A DNA stretch of 6,148 nt, from positions 1 through 6,148 of the forward strand of contig CALANM010000084.1 of assembly GCA_937926065.1 (NCBI GenBank). Direction: 5' to 3'. This stretch comes from an uncultured Microbacterium sp. (lineage in GTDB: Bacteria; Actinomycetota; Actinomycetes; Actinomycetales; Microbacteriaceae). Positions 1 through 4,677 of the stretch are shown in pieces (positions within the stretch are counted from its first letter, which is position 1; each line of letters starts with the position of its first letter). The notes under the pieces are model-generated. The model made no database searches. It was given only the letters and a program-made list of their open reading frames with translations, and had not been told where the DNA came from. Made by a program: the position numbers and the translations under genes.

Positions 1-1
1 G

Positions 2-1228
2 TGGTGGTACGCGGCAGCGGCCGCGACGGGCGCCGTATGGGTCGCTTGGCGCATGGCCGGCGTCGACGTCGTCGAGCCGTACACCCTGCCGCCGGCACTC
101 GCCGCGATCGCGGTCGGCCTGTTCCGTGAGCTGCGCGCGCAAGACGGCCGGCTGCTCGCGTCGGCCGGACTCGCCCTGGCCCTCCTGCCGAGCCTCGCGG
201 CCCTCGCTGTCGACGGCGGATCGGCACGCTTTACGGGGCTCCTTGTCGTGAGCGGCGCGCTGTGCGCGCTGGCGCGGCCCCTCGCTCCCGGCGCACGACT
301 GGCACGGATGCGGACACCCATCTGCGTCGCGGCGGTGATCGCTGCCGGGGCCGGTCCGCTGCAGGCAGCACGGATCGGCCTGGGCGCCGATGTGGCGACA
401 TCCGTCCCGTTCTGGCCGGCGCTCGCGTGCGGCCTGGCCGGCGCTGCACTCGCGGCTGCGGCGGGCGCATCGATCGCGCGGACGTCGGACCTGACGCCGC
501 GAACATCAAGGTGGCTGCTCGCCCCCGCGGCGACGTGGCTGGTCGCCGGCACATGGACGGCGATTCATCGGGACTGGGCGACGATCTGGGGCATGTGGGC
601 CCTCATGCTCACGCTCCTCGCCGCGGTGGCGGCGATCGCGTGGCGTCGCCGCACCCACGACGGCATCCTTCCTCCGGTGTGGTTCATGTTCGCGCTCGCG
701 TTCGTGACGGCGGTGGTGGCGTGGAGTCCGCGCGACCTCCGCGTCGAGTGGTTCTCGCTCCCGCTCGGCTTCGCGCTGCTCGCGGCGGGCGCTTTTCATC
801 TGCGAAGCGGTGCGCTTCCGTCGAAGGGGCACTCCGCACGGGAGGCGCTCGACGCGTGGCCGCGACATGCTCGGGGCTCCTGGCGTCTGCTTGCACCCGG
901 CGTGGTCGTGGCGATGAGCGCATCGATCGTCGCGACCTTCACAGACCCGCTCACGTGGCGAGCGATCCTGGTGATCGTCATGGCGCTCATTGCGATCCTC
1001 GTCGGGGCGCGCAGGCGCTGGGCAGCCCCTTTCGTGCTGGGCGTCATCGTGCTTCCGATCGAGAACGTGTCGGCGTTCTCCGTGCAGATCGGGCGTGGAA
1101 TCGATTCGATGCCGTGGTGGATCACTCTCGCCGCCGTGGGGGCAGTGCTGCTCATCCTGGCCACGTCGTACGAGCGGCAGGCAGGAGCCCCCGCCGGGTT
1201 CGTCGCGCGCATCCGCGACCTCACCTGA
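2..1228 (+). CDS. C-terminal part of a large multi-pass membrane protein (SCO7613-like), 5' end outside window
   Basis: The frame is open from the first complete codon of the window (WWYAAAAATGAVWVAWRMAG...), so the ATG at 53 is probably internal and the real start lies upstream. About 408 residues are visible. They are almost all hydrophobic, with roughly 12-13 predicted membrane segments separated by short Arg-rich loops, ending in a short cytoplasmic-looking tail (SYERQAGAPAGFVARIRDLT). The phrase VEPYTLPPALAAIAVGLFRE and the repeated Leu/Ala/Trp-rich helices recall the very large actinobacterial membrane proteins annotated as SCO7613 C-terminal domain proteins; that assignment is from memory of the family style, not a search. 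No catalytic motif, binding site or soluble domain is visible and the function is unknown. It ends 58 bp before the downstream repressor, which has its own promoter-like sequence, so it is probably not in that operon. Confidence 0.75.
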   Translation, partial: WWYAAAAATGAVWVAWRMAGVDVVEPYTLPPALAAIAVGLFRELRAQDGRLLASAGLALALLPSLAALAVDGGSARFTGLLVVSGALCALARPLAPGARLARMRTPICVAAVIAAGAGPLQAARIGLGADVATSVPFWPALACGLAGAALAAAAGASIARTSDLTPRTSRWLLAPAATWLVAGTWTAIHRDWATIWGMWALMLTLLAAVAAIAWRRRTHDGILPPVWFMFALAFVTAVVAWSPRDLRVEWFSLPLGFALLAAGAFHLRSGALPSKGHSAREALDAWPRHARGSWRLLAPGVVVAMSASIVATFTDPLTWRAILVIVMALIAILVGARRRWAAPFVLGVIVLPIENVSAFSVQIGRGIDSMPWWITLAAVGAVLLILATSYERQAGAPAGFVARIRDLT

Positions 1229-1251
1229 CCTTCATCGCTGCCAAAGGACTC

Positions 1252-1286
1252 GAGCCAAATGCTTAATGCAGTTATATACTCTTGGT
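1252..1286 (+). promoter_or_regulatory. Promoter of the marR-MFS operon, apparently leaderless
   Basis: A good -10 hexamer, TATACT, lies at 1275-1280, with six bases between it and the ATG at 1287. Transcription would therefore start at or within a base of the A of the start codon. The -35 region at the usual 17-bp spacing (1252-1257, GAGCCA) is poor, so the promoter may be weak or activator-dependent. No Shine-Dalgarno precedes the ATG. The stretch 1257-1295 is an AT-rich island in otherwise GC-rich DNA. Inference from sequence only. Confidence 0.5.
1257..1273. promoter_or_regulatory. Candidate operator: imperfect 17-bp palindrome
   Basis: AAATGCTTAATGCAGTT is a pseudo-palindrome centred on A1265, with six of eight base pairs symmetric (1257-1273, 1258-1272, 1260-1270, 1261-1269, 1262-1268, 1264-1266). 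It lies in the spacer just upstream of the -10 box. Size, position and AT-richness fit a MarR-dimer operator for autoregulation by the repressor encoded immediately downstream. The symmetry is only moderate, so this could be chance. Confidence 0.35.
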
Positions 1287-1721
1287 ATGGATATTGCGGA
1301 TGATCTGCTGCGACTGATCACGGGCGCGCACACGCTCACGCGGATCGCCTCGCTCGAGACACGCAACGAGGCGCCCGCCGCCCAGTGGCGCACGCTGTCA
1401 CTGCTGAGCACCCACGGCCCCCAGCGCCTGGGCGAGTTGGCCCGGCTCAGCCGGGTCAGCCAGCCGGGCATGACGCGACTCACGTCGCACATGGTCGACG
1501 CGGGGCTCCTCTCCCGCAGTCCCGACCCCGCTGACTCCCGCGCGAGCGTGCTCTCGATCACCGACGCGGGCGCACGCGCACTGAAGGAGTGGCACGACCT
1601 GCTCGGCGCCACCATCGCCCCGCGCTTCCACGACCTCGACGATGCCGATCGCGCCGCCATCCGCCGCGCAGCCGACATCCTGATCAACGCCACTCACGAC
1701 TCCACGGAGGCTCATCGATGA
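1287..1721 (+). CDS. MarR-family transcriptional repressor (operonic with MFS pump)
   Basis: A 144-residue winged helix-turn-helix protein of typical MarR length. After an N-terminal dimerisation helix (about 3-25), QWRTLSLLSTHG (33-44) starts the DNA-binding domain. RLGELARLSRVSQPGMTRLTSHMVDAGLL (47-75) is the helix-turn-helix, and the wing carries the family Asp-x-Arg (D83, S84, R85) before the beta strand ASVLSITDAG. C-terminal helices (about 95-140) complete the dimer interface. There is no cysteine, so an OhrR-type thiol switch is excluded; release by a small ligand, probably a pump substrate, is the likely mode. I prefer the ATG at 1287 over the in-frame ATG at 1266 because the TATACT -10 box lies between them and the family N-terminus fits MDIADDLL. 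The stop overlaps the next gene's start as ATGA, so both are translated together. The target is inferred to be its own operon. Confidence 0.9.
   Translation: MDIADDLLRLITGAHTLTRIASLETRNEAPAAQWRTLSLLSTHGPQRLGELARLSRVSQPGMTRLTSHMVDAGLLSRSPDPADSRASVLSITDAGARALKEWHDLLGATIAPRFHDLDDADRAAIRRAADILINATHDSTEAHR
1706..1710 (+). promoter_or_regulatory. Ribosome binding site of the operonic MFS gene
   Basis: GGAGG ends seven bases before the ATG at 1718, inside the last codons of the repressor gene. This supports the start at 1718 and coupling of pump translation to repressor translation. Confidence 0.8.
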
Positions 1722-2941
1722 AATCGCAGAATGTCAACGTCTGGCGACAGCCGGCGCAGGTGTGGGCGGTCGCCTTCGCGTGCGTCGTGGCCTTCATGGG
1801 CATCGGGCTCGTCGATCCGATCCTTCCCGCGATCGCGGAGTCGCTGGAGGCCTCCCCCGTGGAGACCGAGCTTCTGTTCACGAGCTACCTGGTGGTCACG
1901 GGACTCGCCATGCTCGTCACGAGCTGGATCTCGAGCCGCATCGGCGCGAAGACCACTCTTCTGGTGGGGCTCGCGCTCATCGTCGTCTTCTCGCTGCTGT
2001 GCGCGGTCTCGGGGTCGGTCGATGCCGTCATCGGCTTCCGTGCCGGATGGGGGCTCGGCAACGCCCTGTTCATCTCCACGGCGCTCGCAACGATCGTCGG
2101 GGCGGCCTCGGGCGGCAGCGCGGCGGCCATCGTGCTCTACGAGGCAGCGCTCGGACTCGGCATCGCCATCGGCCCGCTGCTGGGCGGCATCCTCGGCGAG
2201 CTGAGCTGGCGTGGCCCGTTCTTCGGCGTCGTCGCGCTCATGGCGATCGCCTTCATCGCCGTCCTCGTCCTCCTCCGTGGGGGCGAGCCCGCACGCACGC
2301 CCGTCCCGCTCTCCGCTCCCCTGCGCGCGCTCCGTCAGCCCGCGCTCGCTGTGCTGGCGATCGCCGCCCTCTTCTACAACATCGGGTTCTTCGTGCTGCT
2401 CGCCTTCTCGCCGTTCCCCCTCGGATTCGGAGCGATGGGCATCGGCCTCACCTTCTTCGGCTGGGGCGTGGCGCTCGCGGTCACCAGCGTGTGGGTCGCC
2501 CCGATCCTGCTGCGTCGCATGCGCCGTACGACCGCCATGGTCAGTGTGCTGCCACTTCTCGCCGTCGTGCTCGCCGTCGCGGGCATCGTGGTCGAGAACG
2601 CCGCAGCCCTGGTCGCCTGCATCATCGTGGGCGGTCTGCTGCTCGGCCTCATGAACACGCTCCTCACCGAGGCGGTCATGGAGGCGACGGATCTCCCCCG
2701 CTCGGTCGCCAGCTCCGCCTACTCCGCCGTCCGGTTCCTCGGCGGCGCGGCCGCCCCGCCTCTCGCGGCGCTGCTGTGGCATGCGTTCAACGCCTCGGTG
2801 CCGTTCTACGTGGCCGCGGCGTCGGTGCTGGTCGCAGCGGCGACCATCCTCGCCGGACGCCAGGCGCTCGCGCGCATCGACGCCCACCAGGCGGATGCCG
2901 CAGAAGAGGCCGCCGCCGTCCTGATCGGCGACGCCGGCTGA
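1718..2941 (+). CDS. MFS drug-efflux transporter, DHA1 type, coupled to MarR
   Basis: A 407-residue inner-membrane protein with about 12 membrane segments in two halves joined by a hydrophilic loop near residues 187-210 (GGEPARTPVPLSAPLRALRQ). The first segment ends in GIGLVDPILPAIA (28-40), a motif-D1-type sequence with D33-P34. The fourth segment has R108 with GWGLGN (110-115), matching motif B of proton antiporters. LGLGIAIGPLLGG (145-157) is motif C, the signature of drug/H+ antiporters that export. The motif A loop is degenerate: WISSRIGAKTT (70-80) keeps R74 and G76 but has Ser where Asp is usual. The C-terminal tail is acidic and Ala-rich (HQADAAEEAAAVLIGDAG). The gene overlaps the repressor stop by four bases, so it is probably induced when the repressor's ligand is present. 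The substrate cannot be read from sequence; exporting a toxic organic compound or antibiotic is the family expectation. Confidence 0.88.
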   Translation: MKSQNVNVWRQPAQVWAVAFACVVAFMGIGLVDPILPAIAESLEASPVETELLFTSYLVVTGLAMLVTSWISSRIGAKTTLLVGLALIVVFSLLCAVSGSVDAVIGFRAGWGLGNALFISTALATIVGAASGGSAAAIVLYEAALGLGIAIGPLLGGILGELSWRGPFFGVVALMAIAFIAVLVLLRGGEPARTPVPLSAPLRALRQPALAVLAIAALFYNIGFFVLLAFSPFPLGFGAMGIGLTFFGWGVALAVTSVWVAPILLRRMRRTTAMVSVLPLLAVVLAVAGIVVENAAALVACIIVGGLLLGLMNTLLTEAVMEATDLPRSVASSAYSAVRFLGGAAAPPLAALLWHAFNASVPFYVAAASVLVAAATILAGRQALARIDAHQADAAEEAAAVLIGDAG

Positions 2942-2967
2942 CGCGCGTGCCCGACGCGGCGCGGGGC

Positions 2968-3039
2968 TCAGTGCAGGTGGTCGCGGTGCTTGCGCGCCTG
3001 CCGCGTGCGCGTAGGCAGGTCGATCGGCCCCGTGACGCT
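2968..3039 (-). pseudogene. Start-less C-terminal remnant of an unidentified minus-strand gene
   Basis: Downstream of the PEBP gene, on the same strand but in another frame, codons reading TGPIDLPTRTRQARKHRDHLH end at a TGA (2968-2970). Twenty of these 21 codons end in G or C, as in the real genes here. The peptide is hydrophilic and basic. Reading upstream, the frame has no ATG, GTG or TTG before a TGA stop at 3187-3189, and it runs into the PEBP coding sequence. It therefore looks like the surviving tail of a deleted or displaced gene. The family is not recognised. A short stretch of high GC3 can arise by chance, so this is tentative. Confidence 0.35.
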
Positions 3040-3050
3040 CGCTCTCGCCG

Positions 3051-3506
3051 CTACTCGACGCTGTAGGTCGCGACGAAGCGCGCCTGCTCGATGATGCTGT
3101 CGGCGTAATCGGCCAGGAACCGCTCGCGGTCGGGCTCGCCCTCGACCGCAGTGCTCAGCGCGTACACCCAGAAGTAGTAGTGGTGCTCACCATGCCCGGC
3201 CGGCGGATACGGTCCGACATAAGTCGACTCGCCCGTGCTGTTGGGGCCGCCACGTCCGGAGGCGGGCGTCGCCTCGACCGTCTCGGCAGGGCGGATGCCG
3301 TGGAGCACCCAGTGTGTGAACCCCTGGGGCATGGGCGCATCCGGGTCGTGCATGACGACCGTCAGCTCGACCGTGCCTTCGGGGACGCCCGTGATCACCA
3401 GTCGAGGGGCGCGGTTGCCGCCGTCTTTGGCGAACTCGTCGGGGATGCGGGCCAGATCCGGGATGTCGGGCGACGAGATCGCCAGGTCTTTGATGGAGAC
3501 AGCCAT
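3051..3506 (-). CDS. YbhB/YbcL family PEBP (Raf kinase inhibitor-like) protein
   Basis: A 151-residue protein of the phosphatidylethanolamine-binding protein family, probably cytoplasmic because no signal peptide is visible. Family landmarks are in order: the strand PRLVITGVPEGTVELTVVMHDPDAP (34-58) with the DPDAP anion-pocket motif, FTHWVLHGI (63-71), the Gly/Asn-rich loop before GPYPPAGHGEHHYYFWVYAL (98-117), where other members have GPCPPxGxxHRY, and a C-terminal helix (FLADYADSIIEQARFVATYSVE). The length matches small bacterial members. The ATG at 3506 is chosen because GGAAGGA (3514-3520) ends seven bases before it and because the Arg-rich upstream extension is not family-like. The biochemical role of bacterial PEBP proteins is poorly defined and there is no kinase next door to suggest a target. 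It is divergent from the four-TM gene at 3673, with 166 bp between starts. Confidence 0.9.
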   Translation of the reverse strand: MAVSIKDLAISSPDIPDLARIPDEFAKDGGNRAPRLVITGVPEGTVELTVVMHDPDAPMPQGFTHWVLHGIRPAETVEATPASGRGGPNSTGESTYVGPYPPAGHGEHHYYFWVYALSTAVEGEPDRERFLADYADSIIEQARFVATYSVE

Positions 3507-3513
3507 GGATGAT

Positions 3514-3520
3514 TCCTTCC
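3514..3520 (-). promoter_or_regulatory. Ribosome binding site deciding the PEBP start
   Basis: On the minus strand GGAAGGA is followed by seven bases and then the ATG at 3506. This excludes the longer open frame that could begin at 3644. Confidence 0.75.
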
Positions 3521-3615
3521 GTGGTCGACGGCGACGCGTGCGCGCTTCGCCTGCTCTCTTCCAGTCATACCGCGTACCGCCGGCCGACGGGCCGCCGAGG
3601 GCGATGATCACGGAT

Positions 3616-3633
3616 TCACGACATCGGTCGTGA
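3616..3633. promoter_or_regulatory. Perfect 7-4-7 inverted repeat, candidate operator
   Basis: TCACGAC-ATCG-GTCGTGA is a perfect seven-base inverted repeat with a four-base centre. It ends four bases before the TTCGCA proposed as the -35 of the four-TM gene and lies 110 bp upstream of the PEBP start, so one bound dimer could affect either gene. The 18-bp size suits a dimeric TetR-, GntR- or MarR-type regulator. No regulator gene adjoins it, and the binding protein is unknown. Confidence 0.5.
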
Positions 3634-3637
3634 CGTC

Positions 3638-3672
3638 TTCGCAATGCCGCATGGCGTGACTACCCTCAGGTC
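3638..3672 (+). promoter_or_regulatory. Promoter of the four-TM gene, apparently leaderless
   Basis: TTCGCA (3638-3643) and TACCCT (3661-3666) are separated by 17 bp, resembling -35 and -10 hexamers. Six bases lie between the -10 box and the ATG at 3673, so transcription would begin at the start codon. The only SD-like bases (AGG, 3668-3670) are too close to act. Moderate matches; unproven. Confidence 0.45.
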
Positions 3673-4188
3673 ATGGAACACGCAGCCTCGGGAAGCGTCT
3701 CCGATGAGCTTCCTCCTGAAGACGCGGGAGCGTCGCCGACCGGTCGCCAGTTCACCATGGGCCTGTTCTCCGCGTGGGCGACCTTCACGGTGCTGGCGGG
3801 TCTCGCCGCTCTCGTCTACGGCCTGCTTCACGGCGGCGAGGTCGTCGTTCTTTTCAGCGAGCAGCCGCTGTGGCAGTTCATCGCGGGCGCGATGGTCGTG
3901 TGCGGGCTCCTCGCGGCCGGCGCTCTGCTGCTTGTGGCGGTGCCGCTGTTCACGCTGTCCCGCCCCGTCGGACGACAGTCCACCCCTGTTCGCGGCATCA
4001 TCTGGTTCGCGGTCGGCACCGTGCTCGCCGCCGCATCCCTCACCGCGGCCGTCGGTATCGCCGCGGCTGTCGGCGCTTCACTGTGGTCCCACCCCGAGTT
4101 CCCGGCCGTTCTTGCTCTGCTCTCCCTCTTCGGCGGCGTCGCGGGGCTGGCTGGATGGACCACCGTGCTGTTCAGCCGGTCGCACTGA
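3673..4188 (+). CDS. Four-TM membrane protein of unknown function
   Basis: I do not recognise this 171-residue protein. Residues 1-28 are hydrophilic and acidic (SDELPPEDAGASPTGRQ), then four hydrophobic segments follow at about 30-52, 66-93, 109-134 and 143-167, with the short polar end SRSH. Both termini are predicted on the same side. The only longer hydrophilic link is SRPVGRQSTPVRG (96-108), positively charged and so probably cytoplasmic, which also places the N-terminus inside. No catalytic residues, Cys pairs or metal ligands stand out. GC3 is high and even, supporting real coding. The start at 3673 is backed by a promoter-like pair ending six bases before it. It faces the minus-strand marR gene tail to tail with only eight bases between stops, and is divergent from the PEBP gene; neither neighbour reveals its role. 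Confidence 0.8.
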   Translation: MEHAASGSVSDELPPEDAGASPTGRQFTMGLFSAWATFTVLAGLAALVYGLLHGGEVVVLFSEQPLWQFIAGAMVVCGLLAAGALLLVAVPLFTLSRPVGRQSTPVRGIIWFAVGTVLAAASLTAAVGIAAAVGASLWSHPEFPAVLALLSLFGGVAGLAGWTTVLFSRSH

Positions 4189-4196
4189 ACGCCTCG

Positions 4197-4625
4197 TCAG
4201 GACTCGGGGCGCTTCGCGACGAGCGCCGCCTCCAGCAGCGCGAGGTGAGCGGCAAGCTCCTTCGCCGTCTCATTCGGTACGCGGTCGCGCAGCAGGGTCC
4301 CCCAGCGCTCGTGCAGCCACCGACGGTTCTCCCCTGCCTTCTGCGTCGGATGGAGCCGCACGGATCGCGCGTCGTGCGGATCGGGCTCACGCCGAACGTA
4401 GCCCTTCGCCTCGAGACTGCGAAGCGCGCGGCTGAAGTTGCTCGAGGTGAGGAGTGACGCTTCGGCGGCCGCCTTCGCATTCGCGCCGGGATGCGTGTCG
4501 ATGAACCGCATGACCGAGCTCTCGAGGCTCGTGATCGGCGATTTGGCGTCGGCATCCGCGTGCCTGATCTGACGCGCGATCGCCAGGATGCGGTCGGCGA
4601 TGTCGAAGTACACGCTGTCGCTCAT
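4197..4625 (-). CDS. MarR-family transcriptional repressor (divergent from Bcr/CflA pump)
   Basis: A 142-residue MarR-type protein. An N-terminal dimerisation helix (YFDIADRILAIARQIRHAD, 6-24) leads to SPITSLESSVMRFIDTHPGA (29-48), the start of the winged helix domain. NAKAAAEASLLTSSNFSRALRSLEAKGYV (49-77) is the helix-turn-helix. The wing holds RREPDPHDARSVRLHPTQKAG, with the family Asp-x-Arg at D85 and R87. C-terminal helices end in ALLEAALVAKRPES. There is no cysteine, so ligand sensing is expected rather than oxidation. The start at 4625 fits the family N-terminus, has no Shine-Dalgarno, and sits seven bases after a TACCGT -10-like box, suggesting a leaderless message. Start codons of this gene and the divergent pump are 52 bp apart with an 18-bp palindrome between them, the classic layout of a repressor controlling itself and the neighbouring exporter. 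Confidence 0.9.
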   Translation of the reverse strand: MSDSVYFDIADRILAIARQIRHADADAKSPITSLESSVMRFIDTHPGANAKAAAEASLLTSSNFSRALRSLEAKGYVRREPDPHDARSVRLHPTQKAGENRRWLHERWGTLLRDRVPNETAKELAAHLALLEAALVAKRPES

Positions 4626-4632
4626 GGTCGCA

Positions 4633-4662
4633 ACGGTACACTTGACGCCGGATAGTTATCTA
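4633..4662 (-). promoter_or_regulatory. Promoter of the divergent marR gene
   Basis: On the minus strand, TAGATA (4657-4662) and TACCGT (4633-4638) are spaced by 18 bp as -35- and -10-like hexamers. Seven bases separate the latter from the ATG at 4625. The -35-like element lies inside the left arm of the 4656-4673 palindrome, so repressor binding there would block this promoter. Confidence 0.4.
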
Positions 4663-4677
4663 TTGATAGGTAAATGG
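4642..4677 (+). promoter_or_regulatory. Promoter of the Bcr/CflA pump
   Basis: TTGACG (4642-4647) is a near-consensus -35. The matching -10 is less clear: GATAGG (4665-4670, 17 bp) or ATAGGT (4666-4671, 18 bp), both within the right arm of the palindrome. Either choice puts the transcription start at or just before the ATG at 4678. Only a weak AGG (4668-4670) could serve as a Shine-Dalgarno. Confidence 0.45.
4656..4673. promoter_or_regulatory. MarR operator: 18-bp near-perfect palindrome
   Basis: TTATCTAT-TG-ATAGGTAA pairs in seven of eight positions; the only mismatch is T4659 against G4670. It is AT-rich in GC-rich DNA and lies between the divergent repressor and pump genes. One arm covers the -35-like element of the repressor gene and the other the -10 region of the pump gene. 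This is the size, composition and position expected of a MarR-dimer site. Binding has not been shown. Confidence 0.7.

Noticed and set aside
262..1266. A 334-codon plus-strand frame overlapping the first gene
   Set aside because: Arg/Gly/Pro-rich shadow frame with no domain; the overlapping frame encodes regular membrane helices.
1266..1286. Alternative ATG at 1266 for the first MarR protein
   Set aside because: It lies upstream of the TATACT -10 box, so it would not be in the predicted transcript, and it has no Shine-Dalgarno.
1712..2887. A 391-codon minus-strand open frame opposite the operonic MFS gene
   Set aside because: Its product is a low-complexity Glu/Arg/Asp/His string typical of the antisense shadow of GC-rich membrane-protein DNA; the plus frame has clear MFS motifs.
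2997..3019. Hairpin CCTGCC / GGCAGG as terminator between the MFS and PEBP genes
   Set aside because: A six-base stem with an 11-base loop, no T-run on either side, and it falls inside the coding-like remnant; chance pairing in GC-rich DNA is likely.
3507..3644. A 46-residue N-terminal extension of the PEBP protein starting at 3644
   Set aside because: The extension is Arg-rich and unlike the family, would read through the 3616-3633 inverted repeat, and a good Shine-Dalgarno points to the ATG at 3506.
4588..4677. Upstream starts (4588, 4600, 4624) for the Bcr/CflA pump
   Set aside because: They overlap the divergent marR start and translate the AT-rich operator; family N-termini begin close to the residues encoded from 4678.
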